Shown here in pieces: positions 13,148-23,009 of a stretch of 64,000 bases of DNA; within the stretch, counting starts at the first letter, position 1, and every line of letters begins with the position of its first letter. A program made the translations under genes and the position numbers. Under the pieces are notes generated by a model that made no database searches, had not been told where the DNA came from, and saw only the letters and a program-made list of their open reading frames with translations. The DNA is from Tolypeutes matacus (lineage: Eukaryota > Chordata > Mammalia > Cingulata > Chlamyphoridae), in the NCBI GenBank assembly GCA_026826555.1, contig JAKSZT010053769.1, positions 5,961,971 through 6,025,970 on the forward strand, read 5' to 3'.

Positions 13148-13380
13148 TAGTCTATATTCAAATTTTTTCTATGTCCCAATAATGTCCTTTAGGCCTATTC
13201 TTCTCCATCATAAATCCTGCCCAGGGTCATGTATTGTATTTAATTGTCATTGTCTCTTTAATTGTTCCTGTTAATTTTTAATTGTGTAAATATATTCAAC
13301 ATGAACTTTCCTATCTCAACAATAGTTCCATTTTTGCGTCATAGATCATATTAAATTTTATTCTGACTATCCCATATACT
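13148..13380 (-). mobile_element. Old L1 3'-end-like fragment, right part
   Basis: Resumes with 'tattcaaattttttctatgtcccaataatgtccttta', then 'gtattgtatttaattgtcattgtctcttta'. This is collinear with the 12385-12724 piece. Confidence 0.55.
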
Positions 13381-13589
13381 CATTTGCATCATTTTAGTAA
13401 GGGACAAGATAGTGGAACTCAAAAACATGAATTCTAGACCTACTTGTTTAGAGACTACCCAGGTTACTTAAAGCAAGTTTCTTTGGTCCTAACTTCATTA
13501 GTGATTGCTTTTGCCTCTGGAAAGTCTCTTTAGTTTCTTCATTTGTAACATAGGGAACCTGTTTGGATGAGATGAGTGAATTTTAATTA

Positions 13590-15480
13590 TTATTTTTTCC
13601 TGAATATAAGAAGTTGTTCAAAAGAAACCTTAACCACGTCGCCAAAAGTAAACACATAAATGTGGTGCTGCCATGGTTGGTGGGAGAACCTCCTCTGGAG
13701 GAAACAGTGAGACAACTCACAAGTACCCTGGCATCCCGAGTGATAAAGTTTGAACACAGTTTTAGAAAATCTCCAGATTTCCTCCAAGGTCTAAAATGTA
13801 ATGGCTGGTTACTTCATAAATCTATCATCTCCCAGGTAAATCATCAGATCCACAGTACTTCAGTCCCTTGAATTTTGCATGCAAATTTCTTAACTGATTG
13901 AAAGTTTACTTGAAATATCAGATGGAACCAAGTGATTTGTTCCACTGAGAGGAACTTAAGATTTCTTTGTTTACCTTAAGTCAACTGTAGTTTGTAATAA
14001 CTTCCTTTTACCCATCTTGTAATTTATTTGTCCAAACATAATTTCACAAGAAGTAGGATATTCAAAAGGAGTTAATAGATGAAAAAAGGAATTCAGTCCC
14101 ATCTTCTTCAGCAGTGGGTTATCTAACTCATAGCTTAACATGTTTCTTCCTTTCTACCGCAAATCCCTGTCCCCTTGTTCTTTTCGGCTAGCCCACACTC
14201 TGGGGTTGACCAAGATCTCTCCTCCTCCAACTGGTTATGCTAGGAGCGTTGACTCTGTGCCCCTCATTTCCTTTCCCCTGCCCCACACTTTGAGTTGACC
14301 AAGATCCTCCACCACTTGATTGTGTCAGGGACCTTGAAACAATCTACTTGTCTTCCCTGCCCTGTTGCTACTGATGTCTCAGGAATTACATTTTCTTTGC
14401 TGATCATGTTTAGCCAAGGGAAAAATGTTTCCATGACTAGGGGTTTATCACTTTTGTGGTTGCCCTTGGGAGTGGTAAGATGATGTCATCCCAATTCAGA
14501 ATGAAGAATTTATCATATAGAAGTAAGGTTATAAATGTCCACCAGAGACTATAGGACTTTTAGTACTATATGCTATTGTTTATTTGCTTTATAGATGAAT
14601 GCCACAATATCTACTAGTCTGGGAATCTATCCAATATTATAAATGCTAGTTGTGTAGAAAAGTGAATTCTATATTCCAGTTGACCAGTGTAGAGATGAAT
14701 GTAGAGGTGAAGGCAGAACATTCATAGTTAGGGACTGACTATATTTGATGATCCACAGGTGTTTTTATATTTATTCATTCTGCATTCTCTGTTGGAAAGC
14801 ACCAATATTACTTTGCCTTTTGCAGGTAAACTGACATTAGCGTGAGAGGCTGAAATAAAAGAAAAGTGTTCTGGTCTAAGCCACGTTTTATTTATTTTTA
14901 TTTTTTAATTTAGATATAGTAGGAGTTGGATACAATAATATTGATAGATGATACTAAGATCACATTAGGATTTGTGAAATGGACAATTGCTTTAAATAGT
15001 AAAAAGTAGCCATTCCTTCATGAACATTTTATTCTGGGATGTGCTTGTTTTCCCGAAACTACCTCTACTAAATCTCCTGTCAGTTCTGAAGCTAGAAGGC
15101 AGAAAAGCTTCTAGTGCTACAGCCAACTGCAGTGTAGCCAGAGAAACAGGCAACAAAAATAGAACACCAGGATTGCTGTGCGTGGGTGAGGCAGAAACCA
15201 CATTATGAGCAAAAGCTTCCAGTATTATTTTAGAACCAATAGAGAGCTCTGCACTTCTCTCACTCTCTCTTCCAAAAACACATACTACAAAAATAAAATA
15301 AAATTAAATGTATGTGCATTTGCCCTCTTAGAATTATGATTCTTAATTTTTTTCTCGCCTTCCTTTCTTTGGAAGCTATTCTCCAGTAAGGAAGCACAGT
15401 GTCTACAGCAAGCTTGGAGGGAGGAAAGAGTTAATTGCTTTTAAGGCCCTGCAATAGAGAATTATGGTTTGAAAGATAGA
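13590..15480. other. Unassigned sequence with an imperfect 90-bp duplication
   Basis: No gene recognised. Two related segments start at 14192 and 14282 (cccacactctgggg / cccacactttgag, each followed by 'ttgaccaagatc'). The remainder is AT-rich and not assignable by eye. Confidence 0.45.
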
Positions 15481-15504
15481 GGCTGGACAGCTGGGTTTGC
15501 TGGG

Positions 15505-15514
15505 GTATTTTTAA
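15505..15514 (+). promoter_or_regulatory. MEF2-like site
   Basis: GTATTTTTAA matches YTAWWWWTAR at nine of ten positions. Confidence 0.35.
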
Positions 15515-15554
15515 ATGCATTAATGCAGGCTCCAATCACTCGGCCATGCTTGAC

Positions 15555-15564
15555 CTATTTTTGG
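15555..15564 (+). promoter_or_regulatory. MEF2-like site
   Basis: CTATTTTTGG matches YTAWWWWTAR at nine of ten positions. It is about 100 bp upstream of the inferred leader exon. Confidence 0.45.
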
Positions 15565-15621
15565 CTCAGGCCGACCATTGTTCTATTTCTGTGCCTGTGG
15601 GCCAGGCTGTTGTTGATTCAT

Positions 15622-15629
15622 ATGCAAAT
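15622..15629 (+). promoter_or_regulatory. Octamer (POU factor) motif
   Basis: Perfect ATGCAAAT just upstream of the inferred leader exon, in a promoter-like position. The motif is short, so function is inferred only. Confidence 0.4.
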
Positions 15630-15654
15630 GGATTATCACTAGCTTTAGCCAACT

Positions 15655-15785
15655 TGAGTTGAGAGACCCAGAAAGGAGGAAGAGAGACACACAAACAGAT
15701 AGGAGGAGGGCACCAGGCGGGAGCCACTTGTAGGACTGAGGGTTCTTGCAACAAAACCCTGGCAGCCTGAAGAACTATAAGCCAG
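15655..15785 (+). other. HDAC9: HDAC9 leader exon 1 (5' UTR), inferred
   Basis: This purine-rich segment resembles, from memory, the human HDAC9 5' leader ('gagggcacc', 'gagccacttg', 'ggactgagggtt', 'gcaacaaaaccct', 'gcagcctgaagaact'). It ends in CAG|GTTTAA, a plausible if weak donor at 15785/15786. It contains no ATG. In the HDAC9 frame a TGA at 15737-15739 is the last stop before the junction, so an AUG-started protein cannot begin in this exon. The 5' edge is approximate. An alternative donor (ACAG|GTTGGT) lies at 15954/15955. Confidence 0.6.
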
Positions 15786-16191
15786 GTTTAATTGGTTTCT
15801 TTTTCTCGTGGGTAGATTTAATATTTTTCTACTTATCCTGACAAAGAAACAACCCCGAAGCACATTCCTATTTCCCACCTGCTTTTAGTTTCCGGAATAA
15901 CCTAAACTCCAGAGAGCTATAGCATCCACTGTGTCCCTTCTGCTGTGCACACAGGTTGGTAATGTAGTAAAAGTGTCCACGTCTTTTTAAAAGTGTGTGT
16001 CCATCTTAACAGAAAGGTAATCGTTGTCGAAGTTGATCCTCTGCTGCTTCTCCTCGGGGAGGAGGGAGGACCAGCAGAGTAGCTCCTGGGGCCCTTGAAC
16101 TGAGCAGTGATGAATCTTTCATGTAGCTGAAGTAAGAGTGATTGGAATATGCTGCAGACAATTTACGAGAGTGACTCGTGTTTTTCTTCAG
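15786..16191 (+). other. HDAC9: HDAC9 intron 1 (406 bp)
   Basis: Bounded by GT at 15786 and by a pyrimidine-rich acceptor 'gtgtttttcttcag' ending at 16191. It may be retained or skipped by an alternative start site, because an in-frame ATG (16149) sits just inside its 3' end. Confidence 0.55.
16149..16191 (+). other. HDAC9: Alternative in-frame HDAC9 N-terminal extension
   Basis: If the acceptor at 16191 is not used, an ATG at 16149 opens 14 codons (MLQTIYESDSCFSS) that run in frame into the coding exon, placing this start 28 codons upstream of the usual one. The peptide is acidic and serine-rich. It needs a transcript that starts within, or retains, the end of intron 1. The sequence shows the frame is open; use is inference. 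Confidence 0.4.
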
Positions 16192-16245
16192 ATGGGGTGG
16201 CTGGACGAGAGCAGCTCTTGGCTCAGCAAAGAATGCACAGTATGA
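16192..16245 (+). CDS. uORF overlapping the HDAC9 start
   Basis: In the leader spliced 15785 to 16192, the first AUG is the first three bases of exon 2. It opens a 17-codon frame (MGWLDESSSWLSKECTV) that ends with the TGA at 16243-16245, ten bases past the HDAC9 ATG and in a different frame. Its context is weak to moderate (C at -3, G at +4), against A at -3 for the HDAC9 ATG. It would be expected to lower HDAC9 initiation by forcing leaky scanning. It depends on the inferred splice being used. Confidence 0.5.
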   Translation: MGWLDESSSWLSKECTV

Positions 16246-16254
16246 TCAGCTCAG
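16192..16254 (+). CDS. HDAC9: HDAC9 first coding exon (partial gene)
   Basis: HDAC9 is a class IIa histone deacetylase and MEF2 co-repressor that shuttles between nucleus and cytoplasm. The ATG at 16233 (A at -3) starts MHSMISS, the known HDAC9 N-terminus. The exon ends TCAG|GTAAGA at 16254/16255 in phase 1, so the next codon is G plus two bases, as required for the Val that follows in HDAC9. Upstream of that Met the frame stays open as DGVAGREQLLAQQR, which resembles the DGxxGR[ED] segment near the N-termini of HDAC4 and HDAC5. The start at 16233 is preferred because the spliced leader offers no earlier in-frame AUG. All downstream domains (MEF2-binding helix, 14-3-3 sites, deacetylase domain) lie outside the window. 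Confidence 0.9.
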
Positions 16255-18220
16255 GTAAGATCCTCTTCTATAACCGAGACATTTTATGTTTGAAAGGGAC
16301 AGGCTTCCGAAAAGCAGCTAAGAAAAGCACCTCTCTTAAGGAATTGCTGCTGCTTCCTTGTTGATGTTGCTATTTTCTTGGTGCGTCTGTAAGGTTTAAC
16401 TTAGCTTCCTTCCATTACTGTTTCTGTGCTTATTCAGAGTCTGTTTAGGGAGGGCTGCTTCTGAATGAAATTGCAAACTATTGCTTCTGATGAAAGATGA
16501 GACTGAGATAAGTAAAATGTAGTTAGGTTTTTTTGCCTTACTATGCAACTAGAAAAAGGAGATCTGTACGGATTGTAAGCTTATACTAATGAGACTTTAA
16601 AAAGCAGGTAAGCTCATATTGGGGCTTCAGGTTAAATTGCAGCCTCGGCCAGCCTGATGATTTTATATTTACCTTGTGCATATAAAAGCACATCTATTTA
16701 TAGACCTACCTTCAGAAATGTGTTTGCTGCAGAGTTCTGAAGGTAGTTTTATTCTTTCCATAATGTGGCTTTTTTTCAGCAGCCCCAAATGAAACTATTT
16801 ATGAAATAAAATTATTATTAGCAGATGCTTATTTTAATTTTCTTCAAAAATATTTGGAGTCTAGCATTGTCAGGCAGATGCGAACGCATAACACACATAT
16901 AAATGTGTTAAAAACAGGTGCAACGTTTTATAGAATAACAGTAACAGATTCTAATTTCTGGTTTTTCTGTGTATGTTCATGTGCTCTAAAATAGATGTGC
17001 TGATGGAGGATGGAGATGGTCAGCTTTATCAATTTATATTTGTTAAAAGGACATACCCTTAAGGCAATAGCAATTTTAATTATTACTTTCCATATTTATT
17101 TCCTGTAGTTAGTTTATAAAGATTTGGGGACTTTTTGTTTCTTTCCTCTTTTGATTGCTTTAGTTTAAATTGGCTTAAAGTTCTCCCTCAGATCTTCTAA
17201 GTTCCTGTGTAGGCTTAATGGTAATTATGGGTTACTACCTATACCTCGCCTGATAAGAATGCAACATAAAAACAGCATTTACTTTGTCTAGATAGGTGTG
17301 AGAGAAATATTCCACAGGTTGGCATTATACCTCTTTTGATGTTGATACTCTTTCCCATTTGTTGATCTATGTTTGAAGCAAGATTTCTTTAAACCTCTGT
17401 CAGGAGTGATTTTAAAGATCCTTCTGTTAATCTAATCTTTCCATGGCATCTGAATAGAATATCAAGTTTGTACAATTTGAGGTTTTTACCCTTAAGTGAC
17501 AGGAATTTTCTTAGTTAGTAGTGCTGCTTAACAAAAGCAAACTTGCCAGAATTTCAGTACACTTTATTATTTGTGGTGGCGAAACTGTCAAGAGGAAGGA
17601 CCAGCAGGTACGTTTCTGATGGAACTGGTATTTAACTTAGCATTTCATTTTTTAAGTATGGACAGACTCTTTAAAAATAACTATTTCATTAATCTCTTCA
17701 CTACTACACTTTATCCTTTTGGTCCATGTCTCTTTGCTCCAAGTTTACTTCTTTCATGTGCTAGAAACTTAGCTGTGTCTTCCAAGCAGTGACTGCATGC
17801 GGACACCCAGGCTTGCAACAGGTGTTTGCAAGCTTCACTCTTCCTCAACGTCTTTGATAATTACATGCAAGTTCACTCTGGTTTCAGCCGACATTGTCAT
17901 TCTCCCAGACATTTAATGATTTTTATACAATGCAACAGTATTTTCAAGGGAGGAAGTTATTAAGAACAGTCCACACTATTTTCTTTTCTAAAGGAGGCGA
18001 CATTTAAGCACTAGCTACTAAATGAAAAGTGATGTACGTTGACACCAACTCCCAAACCTGTCTCTTATTAATGAGGAAACCCCAAGTTCTATTTATTTTT
18101 AAAATTTGAAACAGAAAAACAATTGCATACTATCCATATTGTTGTGAAATATTTGGTTTTGTTTAATTTAAAATGCCCTTCAATTTCATTTACCAAGTCT
18201 TGATTGTGTATATCTTGTGA
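16255..18220. other. Repeat-poor start of the intron
   Basis: No interspersed repeat is recognised over almost 2 kb, unusual for this window. It holds the MEF2 sites above and an E-box-containing stretch around 17800-17830 (CAGGTG). It is a candidate regulatory region only. Confidence 0.4.
16694..16703 (+). promoter_or_regulatory. Perfect MEF2 consensus in intron
   Basis: CTATTTATAG matches YTAWWWWTAR fully. It lies 440 bp after the exon donor and just downstream of a TATAAAAG string (16681-16688). A near match CTATTTATGA is at 16795-16804. The surroundings (16255-18220) show no recognisable repeat. Confidence 0.5.
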
Positions 18221-18222
18221 GG

Positions 18223-18370
18223 CAATGGTTTTCAAACTTGGAGTCACTAGGAGTGTTTTACAAAACACTGATACCTGGGTTCTACCAGTAGAATTTCTAA
18301 TTTAATTGGTATGTTGTGTGGCCTGGACATTGGGATTTTTTTAACCTGCCGCAAATTTTGAAAACCACTG
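18223..18370 (+). mobile_element. MER5A-like hAT-Charlie element
   Basis: Starts CAATGGTTTTCAAACTTGG and ends TTTTGAAAACCACTG, giving inverted termini, with MER5A-like internal order. It is 148 bp, shortened relative to full MER5A. The flanking 8-mers do not match, so the duplication has eroded. Confidence 0.8.
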
Positions 18371-18559
18371 CTGCAGGGACTGGGAATGTAAAGATGATGC
18401 TGGTGGACTTCTTCAGTAGGGTTTGTCCTTTGAGTTAATTGCTGGATTTGGGATGTTTTTTTTCTTAATTTAGCTACAGATCTTGTTCAGCTCCCTTTTG
18501 GACCAGTGGTATGGATATGATTAATAGGCTCAGGAGTGGGTGGAAACATTAGATCTGGA

Positions 18560-18760
18560 AGAGACCACAGGTCTATGGTGCAGGGCAGAGTAGTGGGAAG
18601 AGCACCACTGGGAGTCAAAAGCCCTGTGTTCGTTCTCACATGAGGTCTGCTGGTAGCCAATTTTGTAATTGGTTTACTCATCTGTAAAATTAAGAATAAT
18701 GAGCCTTCCTGATTACCTCTTAGCATTCTGTTAGAATGTACCGACGTCTGTAGAATATAT
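18560..18760 (+). repeat. MIR SINE
   Basis: The sequence 'gtgggaagagcaccactgggagtcaaaagccctgtgttcg', then 'ttggtttactcatctgtaaaattaagaataatga', follows the sense MIR order. Confidence 0.7.
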
Positions 18761-19464
18761 ACCCACTATTGTTACCTCTGCTTTTAGTGGATGGACCTGG
18801 AATTCTGGCTCTTCAAGCCATGTTCTATCTTGCTGAACAAGTAAGATGAGTTAGATTGTATTTCTCAAGAGGAAATGATATTTTTAAGTAATCGTTTTTC
18901 TTTAGTTGTCTTATAAATCAGCTTTTTCTTTTGTTATCTTGATTTTGATAAGACGTGACTTAATTAAAGGTGCCTCAAATCCTTTTCTTGTACAAATTGT
19001 AGCTATAATGCAGGGTAGCTGGTGTGTGTGTTTGTGTTTTCTGTGAAATGTCTCATATAATTAAAGAGAAAGAAACTGTAGAATATATGATTGAACAGTG
19101 AAACCTCAGTGGCAGGTTTCTTGAGATTGTGAAAAAAAGCTTTTTTTTTTGTTCTTGTTTAGTTTTTTAATAGCCATTGCTTTAGTGTTCCCATTTGTTG
19201 TTCTGGTTATATTGGATACTATGCATTAATATAGATGATTTTTAGTCAGAGATTTTTACCCAATTGGATTGCAAGTGTTTTGTATGGTTCCATTCTTTTT
19301 CTAATATTGACTCAACCAGACCAGAAATCTTAGGTAGATATAGGTTCTTCAATGTAAGACTACATTTAAAAATGTCTTTTTTAAAAAAAACTGCTATAAT
19401 ATTGACTCTTAGAATTTGGTATAATTGACACATTTTGCCAAATCAAAATCCACTTTTGTGACCC

Positions 19465-19605
19465 TTGTGTGGGCCAAGATAAGTGATAACTGCATGAGAA
19501 ACTGAAGCCTGTAGAAACATTCACCAAAGTCACTCAGGAATAGCTGGCAGAGTAGGAAGAAAACCAAAGCTCCTGTTGCCAGGCATGTTGCTTAACATGT
19601 TGGAC
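19465..19605 (-). repeat. MIR-type SINE, antisense
   Basis: The order 'gagaaactgaagcctgtagaaa...caaagtcactcaggaatagctggcagagtaggaagaaaacc' is that of an antisense MIR body. Confidence 0.55.
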
Positions 19606-20979
19606 AACAGAGCTGTCCAGACAATATTGGAGTGGTTTTTGTGAAGAAATTTCCTAGACTTTGTATAACGTTAATATAAAATACATTTACAATAAGGAAA
19701 ACTCATATTTCCACCATATATTCTTACTATAGTATATAAAAGGAAAACATTTACATCTAAATCCTGAACTTCTTTCATATAAAATGTGTCTTCACCATTT
19801 CTGAACCTTTTTTTTTTTTTTTTTCATTAATATGTGGTGTCGAGAGAAAGGGAACATCTTAGATTCAGTAGTCATTTATGTCTACTTGAAAAGCAGAATC
19901 TAATTATGAAAATGTAAGTCTGTAAAAATGTTCATGTCATGTCAAGAATCACTTCTGGTATTCCCCATAATTACTGTTTTGCCATTCTTTAACTCAGGTT
20001 ATCTTCACTCACAAGGCAGTTATCAATTGAGGTATTTGATAGGTGGCAATCAAAAAGCTAATAATAAATAGGCCCATTGAGAATGGGGACCAGAATGAGT
20101 ACTTTATATTTCTATAGATGACACACATGGCACTATAATTATGTACATTAAGTAAGAAAATATTAATAAAATCCCTCAGACGACTGGAATAAACCAAAAC
20201 TCCAAATTTCAAAAAATGTTCTAAATGGTGATTTTGATTTTGGAGTTGAAAGGTATGAAAATGTTCCACATGATTTCTCACCACTGATTGATAATATAGT
20301 GAGTCAAAAATAGATTAAACCAGCAAAAACAAACATCACCCCTCCCCAATATAAAGCAATAAATGAGCAAAGAAATTTATATAACCTGATGCAGCATACT
20401 TCAGAAATTAAAAGTGAAGGGAAAAAATGGAGCTAGAGAGCTTTGGTACTAACAGATTTAACAGGGCTTGCCAACTGGGCCTACCTTGAATTTTGCAAGT
20501 TGACAGCTCCTTGAGAATTCTCACTGACATTCCCAAATCTGGAGAGAAGCAAACTGAGCAGGTATCGCCACCGTTTATTGTTTTTGTTTTTATTTTCTCT
20601 TGTGACTGAGGAATAGTGAAAGGATTCTATAAGAGAAACTGGGGAAATAGAGAGAGGAGAGCAAACTGGGGTGCCTCGCTGGGGAAGTGAAGGCTTCAGA
20701 GCAACTTTCTACATTGGGAAAATGATCCATTTGTAATGGGATACTCTTCCCCATAAGGTACAGGACATTGAATGAAATCTGAAAAAAAGGGCCAATGACC
20801 ATTTAAAATAATTAGTATTGCATATTAATATCCTCAGCAGTGGATATACTCCCTTGTCCTCCCCAGTGTTGCTGTGTAAACTTGTGCAGCCTAACTAGTG
20901 TTCAAATCTAGGAGGCACAATTCACACATGTAGATTTGTATATTTATTATGGCAAACTTCCAGCAGATGACTGTAAAGT

Positions 20980-22500
20980 ATGTTGAGGAAGGAGAACCTT
21001 TTTGTCTTATTCACACAAAGATACCATTTGGGTCATTGGTTTCTCTGCGTTCCCCTCAATCTTTTCCTCAGTGTACAGAAATGTGGATAGAGTAAAACAT
21101 ATTCAGCCCTGAAATTCAGAGAGTCAGATGTAGTGGGGTGTTAGATACAGCAGGAAAAGGGCCAAAAAGTCACACACACTATTGCAGATGAAAAAGAACA
21201 GCTGCCAGGCCTGAGTAAATTGAAACAGAACGGCTTGGTAGTTATGCAGACACACTACAGAAAAATTAGTAGATATATATTTCAAGTAAAGAGAGAACCA
21301 TTCATGCAAAAATAGAGCTTCCACCAAGAAGAAAACATCAGCTCATTGTGGAATTATCTATAACTTCCCACAAATAAAGCACCTTTGTAAGAACATGAAT
21401 TCCAAAAAACAAGAGGTCAGAGTTGTGATGAAAAAACAATAGAATGTGATGAAAAAGGAGATTGTAGATCTAAGGACACTCAAATTTGAGAATGGAAAAA
21501 CATGATTATTATAGAACTAAAATATTCATTAGAAATAGCAGGGAACAAAGTAGACAGTAATGAAAATCTTTAATGACAAAGAGTAATGGCTTGAGACAAT
21601 CAGCATGAATGAAACAGAAAAATGAGTTAAAGAAATTAGAGAGAAGGCAATGGATATGAAAGACAAAGACATTGCAACAAAAAGAGTATTTGTGTCCCTA
21701 AAGCTGATAATACAAAACAATGAAACAAAAGATAATTTTGCAAAAATGAAGAAAGATAATTTCACTGAATAACAACAACAACAACAAAAAACCCCACCAA
21801 GATCTGCAGATAGAAAGAGCACTATGTGCTTTAGGAAAATTTGATATAAAGGCTTAGTACAGAGTTATATCCTAATTAGGATATTGAATTTCAAATGATA
21901 ATTCCTCAGACATTCAGGCAGGTAAAGCAGAAAATCGATGGTAGGGAAGAATGGGGACATAAGAGGAACTTAAAAGGGTTTTGTGCTTTCCAATGCCAGT
22001 GCCAGAAGATAATGAAGAAATATCTCTAAAGTTTTAAAGGAGATGCAACCCAATGTTACACTCTGCCAAGATGTTATTGAAATATAGAGAAAATAGGTAG
22101 ACAAGATGGAAATTATTAAACATAAAAGAGGTCCTCAAGAGCAGCTTCCATGGGCTGTTCTTGAAAAAACCGCCTTGACTATGAAACACAATGATGCAAT
22201 AAATTTAAAGAAAAAAAAAAAAATCTAATGTAAGGAGTAGTAGAGAAAACATGTACAGGGAAGGGGCAAGCACTGAATCCATTTAAACAACTATAAGATT
22301 AAATTTATAGGGGAGAAAGTGAATATTATAAAGTAGGGCAATGTAAAAATATTTTAAAAACTAACCAGTATGAGGTGTTGCAAAGAGGTGAGATGGAAGG
22401 ATGTGTGAAAGTGCTAATATCCTCTATTTCTGAGCAGGGAGGACTCCCTACTGCTTAAAATAAAAACATGTAGCTAAAAAAAAAAAAAAAAAAAAAAGAC
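20980..22500 (+). mobile_element. HAL1/L1 ORF1-type LINE fragment with poly(A)
   Basis: This is a long A-rich plus-strand block. It holds ORF1-like degenerate sequence and a 'gccagtgccagaagataatgaagaaatatctctaaagttttaaagg' segment that matches the C-terminal part of HAL1/L1 ORF1. It ends in an A-run (about 22477-22497). All frames are broken. The 5' boundary is uncertain. Confidence 0.55.
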
Positions 22501-23009
22501 TCCAAACGCTGATTTTTAATAATAATTTCTTTATTTTTAAAGAGGTCTTTTAACAAAAATAATATCTCCTAGGTAGAGGAAGCATTTAGTTTGTTTTTTA
22601 TTCAGTTCAATTACAGTTTATGTTCTTTTAAATTCAGTTAAATTAAAATATAATGTTTTAAAATAAAAATAATATCAGTGATATCTCATTTTTATGAAGG
22701 TATCGTTGCCTATCTGTCTCCCAGAAGAATTCATATACAGATAGAAAGATATCCAGAAAGATTTTTTTTGGGGGGAGGGGTGCTTTTGGCTCTCATCTTT
22801 GTACTTTTTTGCATTGTATGCGTTTTTATAATATGCACCTATCTTCTAAAAAATGTTTCTTATATTTCCAACCACAAAGCTAATGTGCCAAAATACTAAC
22901 AGTGGTTAATTTCAAGTAATAGTTCTATTAATTTGTTTTCTGCTGGAAGTTAATGGAAAGTTTTCTCAAAGTGACAAACAACAAAGAAATGTATCGTTTA
23001 GTAAAATAG

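Larger units (their letters stand above)
1..15480. other. Upstream of HDAC9 proximal promoter; non-coding
   Basis: No exon can be supported here. Every open frame is short and lacks splice context or a recognisable protein family. The content is scattered MIR, L2, L1 3' ends, one DAS-SINE, one MER5A copy and one LTR, listed separately. If HDAC9 has distal promoters in this species as in human, this stretch would be an intron of those long transcripts; otherwise it is 5' flank. That is inference from the known human gene layout. Confidence 0.6.
15480..15660 (+). promoter_or_regulatory. HDAC9: HDAC9 proximal promoter candidate
   Basis: This is the block immediately upstream of the inferred HDAC9 leader exon. 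It is free of recognisable repeats, unlike its surroundings. It holds two MEF2-like sites (GTATTTTTAA 15505-15514; CTATTTTTGG 15555-15564), each one mismatch from YTAWWWWTAR, and a perfect octamer ATGCAAAT (15622-15629). There is no CpG island and no well-placed TATA box. HDAC9 is known to be a MEF2 target and its protein represses MEF2, so MEF2 sites here would fit a feedback loop. The start site is not visible directly. Confidence 0.55.
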
